64,000 nucleotides of DNA from Xiphophorus maculatus (lineage: Eukaryota; Chordata; Actinopteri; Cyprinodontiformes; Poeciliidae). Positions 23,001 through 47,400 of the stretch are shown here, piece by piece (within the stretch, counting starts at the first letter, position 1; each line of letters begins with the position of its first letter). The notes beneath the pieces are model-generated. The model saw only the letters and a list, made by a program, of their open reading frames with translations, was not told where the DNA came from and ran no database searches. The translations under genes were made by a program, and so were the position numbers. The DNA lies in contig NC_036455.1 of NCBI RefSeq assembly GCF_002775205.1, forward strand, positions 5,308,501 through 5,372,500. Reading direction: 5' to 3'.

Positions 23001-24004
23001 GATGACATTCTGAGTACAGGTTGATGATTTTAATTCATGTTCAAACTTTCTTCTTTACAGGAACAAACATTACAAACAACAAAGACCTGAGGATCGTGAT
23101 GGTGGGGAAGACTGGGATTGGGAAGAGCGCTACTGGAAACACCATTCTGGGTCGACCGTGCTTTGAATCCAAATGCAGCCCTACTTCCATGACTGTTGAC
23201 TGCTCAAAAGGCTCCAGTAATATTGATGGACAGCAGGTTGCTGTCATTGATACTCCAGGTCTGTTTGACACCAGGTTTGGGGAAGATAAAACCAGAAAAG
23301 ATCTTGGTCAGTGCATCTGGTACGCTTCTCCTGGACCCCACATCTTCCTGGTGGTCGTTGCAATCGGCAGATTCACAGAAGAAGAAAAACAATCAGTGGA
23401 AAAGATTCAAGAAATCTTTGGAGAGGCAGCAGAGAGATACAGCATGGTTCTGTTTACCCGTGGAGATGACCTTGATGATACCACCATTGAAGATTATTTG
23501 TCTAAAAGCCCAGAACTCCAGTATCTGGTGTCCAGATGTAATAACCAGTATCAAGTCTTCAACAATCGGCTGAAAGATAAGAAACCTCAGGTCACTGAGC
23601 TGCTGAAGAAGATCAGAACCATTGTTGACAGGAATGGAGGAAGTCACTACACCAATGAGATGTTCCAAGAGGCTGAGAGGAAAATCGAAGAGGATAAGCA
23701 ACGAATCCTGAAGGAGAAAGAAGAGAAAATACGTAAAGAGAAAGAAGAACTGGAGAGAAAAATACAAGAGAAATATGAGAAAAAGATACAGGAAATGAAG
23801 GAAGAATTCAAGGGTCAGATGGAGGAGATTGAAACCATGAAAAAGCAACTAAAGGAAGAGCAGGAGAGAGAAATTCAAAAGGAAAAATCTAGGGTGCAGG
23901 CAGAGTATGAATCCAGAGCCAGAGGTGAAGCTGAACAATTTGATCCTCTCTATCATCTGGGAAAAGCTGTGGAACACATTGTCAAGGCTTGTGAAATAAT
24001 GTGA
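19895..24004 (+). CDS. G3: GIMAP/IAN-family GTPase
   Basis: Predicted AIG1-domain GTPase of 328 residues. Exons are 19895-19937 (43 bases, donor GTGAGT, phase 1) and 23061-24004 (acceptor TTTACAG). Motifs seen: GKTGIGKS at 30-37, DTPG at 78-81, FTRGDD at about 146-151, [11 protein letters not shown], then a long Glu/Lys coiled coil from about 215 ending KACEIM. The 3.1-kb intron holds a LINE fragment (about 21790-22560) and a footprint of the 7.8-kb element. The C-terminal coil is clearly different from G2 but nearly the same as G5. Differences from G5 include VEKIQ versus VQLIQ and the residues just before KACEIM. Upstream of exon 2 the sequence lacks the second acceptor seen in G1, G2 and G4. 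Confidence 0.9.
20091..20171. mobile_element. Right-end remnant of the 7.8-kb element in G3
   Basis: The 41 bases at 20110-20150 equal the right terminus of the element at 29381-37192, ending CTGGCTGGG. They lie between two copies of a 19-bp direct repeat, TGGGCACAAAATAATGGCT (20091-20109 and 20153-20171). In the G4 block that word occurs once, just outside the right terminus. G5 has the same arrangement. Confidence 0.75.
20367..20386. repeat. Perfect 20-bp palindrome at a homology breakpoint
   Basis: CTGGCCTTAATTAAGGCCAG is its own reverse complement. It lies a few bases after the point (about 20364) where similarity between this intron and the G4 intron (about 37404) ends. The G5 copy has the same palindrome at 44708-44727. 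Confidence 0.85.
21780..22560 (-). mobile_element. LINE (non-LTR retrotransposon) RT fragment in G3 intron
   Basis: On the - strand, 22040-21900 encodes VVPLSKKRDQRVCSNYKG, a decayed form of the fish LINE reverse transcriptase block VVPxFKKGDRRVCSNYRG. Upstream on that strand, 22560-22070 carries the linker region found in the same LINE family (ending SEWTMF). Frames are broken by stops and indels. The G5 intron holds the same fragment at about 46121-46862, with an extra deletion of about 50 bases near 46680. Confidence 0.75.
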
Positions 24005-25620
24005 GTTTAGATGTTGTCTCCTAGCAGCTGTTACAGAGGATAAAGCAGAACTAATAAGCATTTTTTCTTTATTGTCTTGATAATAATTATATATAATAAT
24101 AATTAAAGCTCCAGGTAGTGATGTAATCCAGCTGTGACCTCTGTATCTCACACTGTTTTAAAAATATTTCTGCTGATGTTTAGATGCTAAAATTGTTTGC
24201 ATGTGAATTTTAGTCATTACTGGTATTAGTGTCTGGTTTTTATCTCTTAATGTATTAATTTTATTTTCAGGAATCAAATCTATGACTAACATGTAATCAC
24301 AAAAATTGTGCTTCTTATATCCATTCTTTCTATTTACATTTCTTGTAATTGTTTAAATTTAAATATCTTTTCTTTTATCATTGTTTAAATCTTATCAATG
24401 GCTTGTTCGCTCTGTTGTTTAATCCTGTGCAGAGCTGAATGAAATGTGACACGTAAACCTTTATCTAATCAATAAATTCAGTTTAATTATAGGAAAATAT
24501 TCCAAATATTTTTATTTTTTATTTATTATCTGTTGAATCTAATTTTCAGTTTTACCAGGTTTCATATTCCAACCTTCTCCTTTAAATAGCTTTCTAACCT
24601 TTAAGAAAATGCTGTGAACAAACTTGTTATTCTTCCATTAAAGTTTAACAGTTTCTTCATATCACAGAAATTCACCATAAATGCTTCCTGAAAACGACTC
24701 TTTAAAATAACAAGTCCTAATTTTGACCACTTATAACCAGAGTTCAGTTCAAACAGGTTCATTCTAATACAATACATAGTTTACACACAAAGTGTGTAAA
24801 AATGTCTCCACAATGATTCCCAGACTGATATTCAAATAGAAAATTATAAAGGGAAGGTCTCCATATGTGGGTTGGGCTTTACCCTGCGTCACTTCACAGA
24901 ATTACTAATTACATTAAATATTTGAAATACATAATATATACAAAAATATATATAATTCTGGCTCCAGAAAATAAAAACAAAGTTCAATTCCTGGCAGCTG
25001 CAGCAGCTCTTCCTGCCATTACCTGGATCTGCAGCAGCTCAGCAGCTTCGGTGACTCCACTGGTTTCACGAAGCTGAAGTTGGTTTACAATTGTAGCTTC
25101 CAGTTTGGGAAATTCCTAAAGGATGATTTCAACCACCTTCTGCGTCTTTAATCTACGTGTCATGATTTGTGGTGGCGGCGGTAGGGAAGATGACGCCGAG
25201 GACCCAGGTAGGAGTGAAAAATGATGATTTTAATGATGAAAAATGGAAAACAATCCAGGCAGCACAGATGAGTAACAGCAACAGTTCTCAAACTGGTAGC
25301 AACTGGTGTGACAATAGACGGACTAGGAGATGAGACAGATTAGACAAGGACCCGACGAGGAACAAGGAACACAGGTGGGATTAACAGACGGTAATCAGGG
25401 AACAAGACACACCTGGGAACAATCAAGGGGTAGAAAGGACAACACAGAGACTGAAAAAGACACAGGAACCTAAAATAAACTCACAGAAAAACTCAAATCA
25501 ACACAGAGAAAACCCAACTCTGACACTATGCTAATTAAAAACCTACAACACCTGGAGATATTCTCAACTAATAGCAGAATATCTTCATTAAAGAACATAT
25601 TTCAGTTAACAGATAAACAC
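23061..25620 (+). repeat. Exon 2 and 3' flank shared between G2 and G3
   Basis: The 3' flanks after 14054 and 24004 are nearly identical for about 1.6 kb, up to and beyond the solo LTR. AATAAA at 24471-24476 is the candidate poly(A) signal of G3. Confidence 0.7.
25158..25525 (-). mobile_element. Solo Gypsy-type LTR in G3 3' flank
   Basis: Same LTR as at 15185-15548, flanked by CTACG and CTATG. It differs by small indels and a few substitutions. The G4 3' flank lacks it as part of a larger deletion. Confidence 0.65.
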
Positions 25621-27000
25621 AGAAATGCAAAACTGTGAAAATATTTTTACCCACATAGTGATTTTTTCTGTTTACATGTTTCAAGTCCAGCTAGTTTTAA
25701 TGTCAGGAAAAGTCAGCTTGGGTAAATACAAAAATACAATTTAATTTAAAGGGAAAAATCAGGAGAAAATTCTAAATATTTTGGATTAACTTTGATTTTC
25801 ATATTTTTTTAACTCATAGCTTTAGCATAATTACAACAAGACCCATAAAATCATCAAGTATTCATATAACAGCACCTGTCTGCTAACATGAAGTAGGCTA
25901 AAGAAGCTCAAAAATCAACATCATGTCCTGATTTGAAGAAATTAAAGAGCAGATAAGAAAAAAGTCACTGACATCCATCATTTTATAAACAGTTACAAAG
26001 TTTCCTCTCAGTGTTTGGTTCTCCAGAAAACAGCAATTACACACATTATTCACAAAATGAAAAAACAAGGAGCAGAGAGGAAGATTCCCAACAAAGGCCA
26101 CCTAAAATAAACCCATGAACAAATTTACCTGATAAATGAGCTCATAAATGTAAACATATTATTTTAATTAAATGTTCACTGCTTTTGTTTTTAGACCATA
26201 ATTAGAGTAAGCAGTGTAACTTCTCTCATCTTTAGATTTTGTTCAGCATCTTCCAGCTCCATTTTGTTGTTTGTTGTAACTGCAGGGTGAATCAGGTGTA
26301 AATATCCTGGGATGTGTGACTGATAGGAGCGGAGCAGGTTGGAGCTGTCTGCACATTATTGCCCAGTGAGCTGCACTGGTTCCAGTAATGAACAGCTGCA
26401 CCTTTTCTTTCCTCAACAGGTTAAGCTGCCATTTCCTTTATTTAGACTATAATAGATTAACACAACTTTCTATCAGGCCTTCTCCTGATTCATTCTCAGT
26501 GGCTTATTAAACTCACCAGAAGCAATAACTTTGGGTCAGGTTCAGGTCAGACATTTAAGTTTGAATGAACTGGTATTAAGCCAAAGAAACAGGAATTTCA
26601 GAACTAATATTAAGGGCCTAAATTAATAGAAAAAAAATCTAAAGAAAAAAATATCAAACCAAAAAGAGAAAAATCCCTAAATTGTTAAATTTCAGTCAAT
26701 ATGGAGTCAATATGGAGTACTTACATAATGTAGTAATGAAATAAGGATAAAAAGGTGAAGAACGTCCATCTGTTGCTGCTCTATTGATAACTAAAGTTTT
26801 ACTGTTTTAAATGTTTTAAAAGTATTTAATTTACATATGTGGCACTGAAAGTTATCGCCTAATGTTTTTCTTCATACAATATAAAAAATATTATTGTAGT
26901 AAAGTAGAAATCACAGCTTTTCTGCTACTGTTTTCAAACTGTCCACTAGAGGGCGGCGTGGCGCTGCTTTACAACTTTTTTTGGCAACAGATAACTGAAG
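25610..27000. repeat. Duplicated non-coding 3' flank of G3
   Basis: 25790-27000 aligns with 40848-42050 after G4. The part from 26275 also aligns with the G2 flank. No gene seen; short open frames here are not supported by splice sites or recognisable domains. Confidence 0.6.
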
Positions 27001-27005
27001 GTTTT

Positions 27006-27125
27006 CACATCGACGTAAAGGGAACGGAGCTGAGAAACAAACTCTACAAAGTTTTCAACAACCAGCGCAGCTTGGATCTGAATAAAACCTGCTGGGTGAT
27101 TTATGTGGACGTGTTGATGAGTTAA
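27006..27125 (+). pseudogene. exosc7-like exon fragment
   Basis: The frame reads GTELRNKLYKVFNN, then SLDL, then CWVIYVDVLMS and a stop. This matches the exosome subunit EXOSC7 (Rrp42-like RNase PH fold), where mammalian proteins have GTEIANTLYRIFNN, SVDL and CWVLYVDVLL in the same order. About eight codons before CWV are missing, and nothing of exosc7 is recognisable on either side. In mammals EXOSC7 neighbours CLEC3B, so this is probably a stray copy of a local gene. Homology is from memory of the family. Confidence 0.65.
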
Positions 27126-29182
27126 AGACTGCAGCATAACCTTACATAACAAGGAAGAACCTTCAACATTACAGCAAATGTTTAAAGCTTTGTTGTTTAA
27201 AATGTAAATTAAGAATTGACAGAGACTTTCTAAATATGTCTGACTGCAACAAGTGAGCAGATTCCTTTGAATTAAAAAAATGGAGAAAAAAATATTAGTT
27301 TGCCTCAGAAAAATGGAAACAGCTGCTCCACTTCCTGGATTGTTCAGGAGCCAATAGCTATGAGAGTATCTCTACTCATTCATACCAGGGGCCTTTCTAT
27401 CCAGGAGTCCTTCAGCCTGTGTGTGGAGTTCAGTGCTTTACATTGTTGTTAACACTCAGCAACACACAACAGCTCTGGTTCTTTTTCCACCACTGTGATG
27501 TGAAATGTTCTCTTCCTATGCTGATACCTGGAATCAGCATACTTACATGTGAAGTTGCTGTTTTCTACCTCACCAAAGGTCTAAAAATCAGCTACTATCT
27601 TCTTTTGCTCTGCTGTAAGAGGTTTACCTGTCATGTCTGCATGTTTGCAGTTAACAATAGTAACCGCACTGTTGCCAACTCAGTGACTTTCTTGCTATAT
27701 GGAGACATTTCAGACAAAAAATACTGGAATTGAAAGGTCAGCCTTTTTAAAGGTCCGTAATCGGCAATCGACGAGAAACCTGCAGTTGGTGCACCCCTAC
27801 ACACAATGCAAGTGCTTTATTTATGAAATAAAGGACCAAATATACTATTTGTATTGTTTTTTTAAATACGTATATTGAATTTTCTAGAATTAAAGTGAAT
27901 ATGAAATGTATTAAAAGTTGGATAAAGTAAAAACGTAATTCAAGCAACAGGAATTGAATTTTCTCCAGTTGAGGTGATATGAGGTGTTTGTATTGATTGT
28001 ATTGATTGAATTGTGTTTAATTTCTCCAAACATGAGTAAATTCATTGTAACAATTGTCTTTTTAGTGTCTAGAACTTTCTACAAGTCTTGTTTCTCATTC
28101 AGATGATGCTCTGCAAACCTAGAAGGCTTTGACTCTGTATACACTTTGGCTTTCTTTCACATAGAAAGCGCTCCTGACCCAGTGATTGTAGAGGAATATA
28201 ATTATATTAATAGTTAAAAATTATGTTGTTTGGTTGGTTCGCACTAAGATATGTTTTAACCTAAAATAAATGCATTGTGTCAAATGGACTGGGTCAATCT
28301 GGCCTAGAAGTCAGGAAGGAATTCAGATTTGGAGAAGATATGGAATAACAATCATTAGAGGAATGTTATTAGTTAAGCTGGTGGGCAAGAAAGTTCTGGC
28401 GCCAGACATTTCTCCTGCTCGCCAGCAAAGAAACTGGGCCGGAGCTCAAGACTTGTTTGGCACCTTTGAAACGGAGCAGATGAGATGTCAAGGGGTCTGA
28501 ATATTTCCAAGGACCTTCCAATACACATCCAGTGTAAGACGGAGCCAAATGAACTACATAAATGGAGGAAAGCAACGCCATTGGTCGAGGCTTTCCAATA
28601 CACACCAGTAGAGCTCGGACTCTATAAAAAACTGATACCAGAAGTAGCAGGCAAGAGATTTTGGGACTACTGTAACGATGTGTATGTAATGTTTAGTTCT
28701 GCAGATGTGCATTAAAATCTCTTCTCGTTTTGACTATGAGCAGATGGAGTTCCGAGTCTTATTTAACCTTTATTAATATACTCTATGAGTTTAGGCACCT
28801 TTAAATTCCTCCATATGATATGGTGTAAATGTCTGTACACTTGATACCACCATGCAGGGTCTCTGTCCCCAATCTGCTCTGTCCCAGAGCAAATTCAAAA
28901 ATTGCCCTGCAAGTTTTAAGTTGCCAAACAAATTAGTTTTTTTAAATTTATTTATTACAGATTACCTTTGACTTCAAAACACCTTCTAAAAGCGCTTTAG
29001 ATGATTCTGATGTGAGTAAAGTAAAGCAAGACACTCCTTATAAAATCTGGGACAGAGAGCCAATCAAAGCTCCAGTTTCAGATTACCCTGACAGTAGCAC
29101 TGTTCAAAAGGCTTGTGTTGGATCCAACTTGTATTCATAACTTTTCTGCAGCTTGAGTGTCAACACTGCTCTCTGACTGATC

Positions 29183-40125
<10,943 letters not shown>

Positions 40126-40847
40126 GGTTAGATGTTGTCTCCTAGCAGCTGTTACAGAGGATAAAGCAGAACTAATAAGCATTTTTTCTTTATTGTCTTG
40201 ATAATCGAGTTAAAGCTCCAGGTAGTGATGTAATCCAGCTGTGACCTCTGTATCTCACACTGTTTTAAAAATATTTCTGCTGATGTTTAGATGCTAAAAT
40301 TGTTTGCATGTGAATTTTAGTCATTAGTGTCTGGTTTTTATCTCTTAATGTATTAATTTTATTTTCAGGAATTAAATCTATGACTAACATGTAATCACAA
40401 AAATGTGCTTCTTATATCCATTCTTTCTATTTACATTTCTTGTAATTGTTTAATTTTGAATAACTTTTCTTTTATCATTGTTTAAATCTTATCAATGGCT
40501 TGTTCGCTCTGTTGTTTAATCCTGTGCAGAGCTGAATGTAATGTGACACGTAAACCTTTATCTAATCAATAAATTCAGTTTAATTATAGGAAAATATTCC
40601 AAATATTTTTATTATTTATTTAATATTATCTGTTGAATCTAATTTTCAGTTTTTCCAGGTTTCATATTCGAACCTTCTCCTTTAAATAACAATCTAACCT
40701 TTAAGACAATGCTGTGAACAAACTTATTATACTTCCATTAAAGTTTAACAGTTTCTTTATATCACAGAAATTCACCACAAATGCTTCCTGAAAACGACTC
40801 TTTAAAATAACAAGTCTTAATTTTGACCACTTATAACTACCCTAACT

Positions 40848-42058
40848 TTGATTTTCATATTTTTTTAACTCATAGCTTTAGCATAATTACAACAAGACCC
40901 ATAAAATCAAGTATTCACTTAAACAGCACCTGTCTGCTAACATGAAGTAGGCTAAAGAAGCTCAAAAATCAACATCATGTCCTGATTTGAAGAAATTTAA
41001 GAGCAGATAAGAAAAAAGTCACTGACATCCATCATTTTATAAACAGTTACAAAGTTTCCTCTCAGTGTTTGGTTCTCCAGAAAACAGCAATTACACACAT
41101 TATTCACAAAATGAAAAAACAAGGAGCAGAGAGGAAGATTCCCAACAAAGGCCACCTAAAATAAACCCATGAACAAATTTACCTGATAAATGAGCTCATA
41201 AATGTAAACATATTATTTTAATTAAATGTTCACTGCTTTTGTTTTTAGACCATAATTTGAGTAAGCAGTGTAACTTCTCTCATCTTTAGATTTTGTTCAG
41301 CATCTTCCAGCTCCATTTTGTTGTTTGTTGTAACTGCAGGGTGAATCAGGTGTAAATCTCCTGGGATGTGTGACTGATAGGAGCGGAGCAGGTTGGAGCT
41401 GTCTGCACATTATTGCCCAGTGAGCTGCACTGGTTCCAGTAATGAACATCTGTACCTTTTCTTTCCTCAACAGGTTAAGCTGCCATTTCCTTTATTTAGA
41501 CTATAATAGATTAACACAACTTTCTATCAGGCCTTCTCCTGATTCATTCTCAGTGGCTTATTAAACTCACCAGAAGCAATAACTTTGGGTCAGGTTCAGG
41601 TCAGACATTTAAGTTTGAATGAACTGGTATTAAGCCAAAGAAACAGGAATTTCAGAACTAATATTAAGGGCCTAAATTAATAGAAAAAAATCTAAAGAAA
41701 AAAATATCAAACCGAAAAGAGAAAAATCCCTAAATTGTTAAATTTCAGTCAATATGGAGTCAATATGGAGTACTTACATAATGTAGTAATGAAATAAGGA
41801 TAAAAAGGTGAAGAACGTCCATCTGTTGCTGCTCTATTGATAACTAAAGTTTTACTGTTTTAAATGTTTTAAAAGTATTTAATTTACATATGTGGCACTG
41901 AAAGTTATCGCCTAATGTTTTTCTTCATACAATATAAAAAATATTATTGTAGTAAAGTAGAAATCACAGCTTTTCTGCTACTGTTTTCAAACTGTCCACT
42001 AGAGGGCGGTGTGGCGCTGCTTTACAACTTTTTTTGGCAACAGATAACTGAAGGTTTT
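40848..42058. repeat. Duplicated non-coding 3' flank of G4
   Basis: Aligns with 25790-27005 after G3. No gene seen. Confidence 0.6.
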
Positions 42059-42178
42059 CACATCGACGTAAAGGGAACGGAGCTGAGAAACAAACTCTAC
42101 AAAGTTTTCAACAACCAGCGCAGCTTGGATCTGAATAAAACCTGCTGGGTGATTTATGTGGACGTGTTGATGAGTTAA
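42059..42178 (+). pseudogene. exosc7-like exon fragment, third copy
   Basis: Encodes the same residues as 27006-27125, from HIDVKGTELRNKLYKVFNN to CWVIYVDVLMS and a stop, without the frameshift seen at 16363-16480. It lies between the G4 3' flank and the G5 promoter block. Confidence 0.65.
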
Positions 42179-42191
42179 AGACTGCAGCATA

Positions 42192-44431
42192 ACCTTACAT
42201 AACAAGGAAGAACCTTCAACATTACAGCAAATGTTTAAAGCTTTGTTGTTTAAAATGTAAATTAAGAATTGACAGAGACTTTCTAAATATGTCTGACTGC
42301 AACAAGTGAGCAGATTCCTTTGAATTAAAAAAATGGAGAAAAAAATATTAGTTTGCCTCAGAAAAATGGAAACAGCTGCTCCACTTCCTGGATTGTTCAG
42401 GAGCCAATAGCTATGAGAGTATCTCTACTCATTCATACCAGGGGCCTTTCTATCCAGGAGTCCTTCAGCCTGTGTGTGGAGTTCAGTGCTTTACATTGTT
42501 GTTAACACTCAGCAACACACAACAGCTCTGGTTCTTTTTCCACCACTGTGATGTGAAATGTTCTCTTCCTATGCTGATACCTGGAATCAGCATACTTACA
42601 TGTGAAGTTGCTGTTTTCTACCTCACCAAAGGTCTAAAAATCAGCTACTATCTTCTTTTGCTCTGCTGTGAGAGGTTTACCTGTCATGTCTGCATGTTTG
42701 CAGTTAACAATAGTAACCGCACTGTTGCCAACTCAGTGACTTTCTTGCTATATGGAGACATTTCAGACAAAAAATACTGGAATTGAAAGGTCAGCCTTTT
42801 TAAAGGTCCGTAATCGGCAATCGACGAGAAACCTGCAGTTGGTGCACCCCTACACACAATGCAAGTGCTTTATTTATGAAATAAAGGACCAAATATACTA
42901 TTTGTATTGTTTTTTTAAATACGTATATTGAATTTTCTAGAATTAAAGTGAATATGAAATGTATTAAAAGTTGGATAAAGTAAAAACGTAATTCAAGCAA
43001 CAGGAATTGAATTTTCTCCAGTTGAGGTGATATGAGGTGTTTGTATTGATTGTATTGATTGAATTGTGTTTAATTTCTCCAAACATGAGTAAATTCATTG
43101 TAACAATTGTCTTTTTAGTGTCTAGAACTTTCTACAAGTCTTGTTTCTCATTCAGATGATGCTCTGCAAACCTAGAAGGCTTTGACTCTGTATACACTTT
43201 GGCTTTCTTTCACATAGAAAGCGCTCCTGACCCAGTGATTGTAGAGGAATATAATTATATTAATAGTTAAAAATTATGTTGTTTGGTTGGTTCGCACTAA
43301 GATATGTTTTAACCTAAAATAAATGCATTGTGTCAAATGGACTGGGTCAATCTGGCCTAGAAGTCAGGAAGGAATTCAGATTTGGAGAAGATATGGAATA
43401 GCAATCATTAGAGGAATGTTATTAGTTAAGCTGGTGGGCAAGAAAGTTCTGGCGCCAGACATTTCTCCTGCTCGCCAGCAAAGAAACTGGGCCGGAGCTC
43501 AAGACTTGTTTGGCACCTTTGAAACGGAGCAGATGAGATGTCAAGGGGTCTGAATATTTCCAAGGACCTTCCAATACACATCCAGTGTAAGACGGAGCCA
43601 AATGAACTACATAAATGGAGGAAAGCAACGCCATTGGTCGAGGCTTTCCAATACACACCAGTAGAGCTCGGACTCTATAAAAAACTGATACCAGAAGTAG
43701 CAGGCAAGAGATTTTGGGACTACTGTAACGATGTGTATGTAATGTTTAGTTCTGCAGATGTGCATTAAAATCTCTTCTCGTTTTGACTATGAGCAGATGG
43801 AGTTCCGAGTCTTATTTAACCTTTATTAATATACTCTATGAGTTTAGGCACCTTTAAATTCCTCCATATGATATGGTGTAAATGTCTGTACACTTGATAC
43901 CACCATGCAGGGTCTCTGTCCCCAATCTGCTCTGTCCCAGAGCAAATTCAAAAATTGCCCTGCAAGTTTTAAGTTGCCAAACAAATTAGTTTTTTTAAAT
44001 TTATTTATTACAGATTACCTTTGACTTCAAAACACCTTCTAAAAGCGCTTTAGATGATTCTGATGTGAGTAAAGTAAAGCAAGACACTCCTTATAAAATC
44101 TGGGACAGAGAGCCAATCAAAGCTCCAGTTTCAGATTACCCTGACAGTAGCACTGTTCAAAAGGCTTGTGTTGGATCCAACTTGTATTCATAACTTTTCT
44201 GCAGCTTGAGTGTCAACACTGCTCTCTGACTGATCATGGACAGCAACGAGGTCAGCCCGAGAAAAGCCTGCAACAATGGTGAGTCAGTATAGCTAAATAT
44301 TGATTCTATTCAGATGTAGAAAATATCCAGTTACAAAAATACATATGGGCTAAACTTGCTGCTTCTCAACTTCAGCCATCTTTTATGTTGTTCTGGGATT
44401 GCCTCATGATTTTCTATGAAGATCAGTGTAT
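42192..44431 (+). repeat. Promoter/exon 1 duplication block, copy 3 (G5)
   Basis: Colinear with 27139-29378 at a constant offset of 15053. CCAAT and ISRE-like words precede G5 exon 1 in the same arrangement as in G3. Only scattered substitutions are visible, for example AAG to GAG near 42669. Confidence 0.8.
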
Positions 44432-47400
44432 TGGGCACAAAATAATGGCTCTTTTATCCCATATGGGGCCCACCTAGGTATGCTGGCTGGGAATGGGCAC
44501 AAAATAATGGCTACAAGTCCAGTGAACTAATTTTAAAACCAGGCATTAATCAATGCTTTACTACAATCTACCTGCAATGCATATGGCTAGTGTCAGCGTA
44601 AAGTCCTGACTGAATGAAAATCATTATAACCTATTTACGTCACGTTAACGAAGAACAGCTGAAACGTTACCGGGTTTATCAACTGCGGTAGCAATTTCGC
44701 TCCAATGCTGGCCTTAATTAAGGCCAGACTATTAAGCTATAAAACACAAAGTTGTAATATTACCATAATAAAGTTGAAGTAATACATGAAAAATTGAAAT
44801 TTTATGAGAATGAAGTCGTAAGAGGACAAAGTCTTGATTTTATGAGACTAAAGTTGCATTAGTAGAATAAAGCAGACTAGTAATCCTATGATTAAAAACA
44901 GTCTCACCACATATTAACACATTCAGATGTGTTAACATGAGGAACGTTAAACGTCTTGTGACATTGTATCGCCTACTTTGCTTTTGATTTTACAAATTAG
45001 GAAATGCTTAATCTTTTAACTCATCTGCATCACATTGTGATCAGTAGCAGGAGTTTGAAATAATTGTGCAACTACTGTACCTATTTGGAAGAAAGAGTCC
45101 CGAAATTGCTGAACTGTTCACGTGAGGCCTTGGTAACTTTTTCAAAATCTTTTCTTAATTTTCCTTCTCATAACTTCACTTTCTTCTGGTAATATTGTCT
45201 TTAGTCTCCTAATATTTTGACAATATGCTCACAATATTATGACTTTATTCTCTTCATTTCTATTATATTTGTGTGATATTTAAATATCCATTGTGCATAT
45301 AGACAGCGGCAGCTGTGAAGGACCTAAACTGATAAACTGACATACCGGGACAAAAATGCACTCTAAACAGAAAGCTCGGATCTTAGGAGGTTAAAACTTC
45401 TATGTGAATTGGTTGCACAACCTTTTTTGAATGAAAGAAATATATTATAACATCACATCTTTCTCTGGACAGAAAACGACTGCACTTATAGCCACAAATT
45501 GTGCTGCATTCACACGAAATCAGGGTGTGAAATGCTCTAAACCATGTGAATTTTTTAGTTTTAAAGATTTTTGAAGCGGAACTGCAGTAGCTGAGTGTGA
45601 AGTACAGTATATTGAGTGAATGTCACATTCTGTTGACTCTACATGCTCAACAAGTTGTGAAAGCACACAAGGCCTTTGATCTGAAATGGATGATTTGTGT
45701 TATGTGAAAGTACAATGTATCAGCAGTACATGGTTTGTGGTTGCACATTTATTATGAAAATATGTTAAGACAGGGCTTTGCTTTCTGCCTGGGCCATTGC
45801 AACACCTTGATGGTTTTTACTTTTATGGCTACTGATGTAGGTTTACTGCTGTTGTTTAAGATCCGTGTACTGCTGCATGATTCTGTTTCTGGTAAGTTGT
45901 GTCAGACAAAAACCTCCCCTTTAATTCTAGAAGAGGTTCATGGATGCTCAGCCTTTAAGCCTGCAGATTGGGCCCAAATCATAATACCTCCTCGACTAAG
46001 CAAGACAGTCGGCATGAGGTTTATTTGGTCATACACTGTGTTTCCTTTTGTATAGTCATGGTCCAATGGATTTGGATGAGATATCTCTACTTGGGTATCA
46101 TTTGCCCAATCAACATTATTCTACAAATCTTGATGCTCATTTAGATGCAGCTTTGCAAACCATATTCCTTTTGGAAAGAAGAAGCTTTTCCCTCTTACTC
46201 TTCCAAACATGCAATGCTTATTTAGTCCGCCTCCCTGAGCCCCTTCTCCCTTCACTCTAAGGCCCTGTCCCAATACTCGCATCTCCTGGATCCCTGTATA
46301 GACCTTACCAAGGAGGCTTAAGACCCCTTTGTAATTGGAGCACACCCTCTGGTCCCTCTTTTTGGACAGGGGCACCACCACCCCAGTCTGCTAATCCAGG
46401 GGAACTTCCCTCGATGTTCATGCAATATTACAACCATCACAACCCTCCATAATCCAGAGCCTTAAGGGACTCAAGGTAAAATTAATCCACCCTACTGGCC
46501 TTGCCACTGAGGAGCTCTTTAACCGCCTCGGCAACCTCATCCCCAGAGATTGGAGAGCCCGAACCAGAGTCCTCAGGCTACACTTCTTCAGTGAAAGACA
46601 TGTTGGTGGAATTGAGGAACATGGTCCACTCAGACTCAATGTCCCCCACCATCTCTGGAACGTTTTCAAAGTTCTCCTGAGTTCTCCTGGAGACGTTCCC
46701 AGCAGACCCTCGTAATATGTTTAACCCTGCCAAGCCTGACCTGCATCCTTCCCCACCACCAGAACCAACTCACCACCCGAGTGTCCAAGACAGGTGGCCA
46801 CAGATCCTATGAGACGATAACAAAGTCGATCATTGAACTGAGGCCCCGATGAGCTGGGGCCACAGTGAGTGTGGCTCCAGTGATGTCATTCTTCCCATCT
46901 GAAAGAATGACATTCAAGCTCAATCATGTGGTTCTCAGCAGCTTCTTCCTTTTTTTAGCTTTAACAACGACTTTGATTACTGTCTTTTTAATGTCCATTA
47001 ATTCCTCAGAAACAGAGTCAAACGTTTTAAGTGCACCTTCAAGAAAAAATCATCTTTAAGAAATAAAATCTGCTATTTCCCAATATTTTTATGCAAATAA
47101 TGAACATGTTTTATTGTAATTGCTACAATTATTGGTATGATGGCACTTTTATTGACCAGATACACAGTGTTTATTAGCTCATTTAACTAAGTCAAATTTC
47201 ATTCTTGCTCGTTTTGTTGCTATGCTTGTAATTTTGTTTTATTTGTTTTATCAACACAGATGTCTCTGGTAAATGAGATCTTGAATGAAGGTCACATGGA
47301 AATAAAATAATAAAGATGACATTCTGAGTGCAGGTTGATGATTTTAATTCATGTTCAAACTTTCTTCTTTACAGGAACAAACATTACAAACAACAAAGAC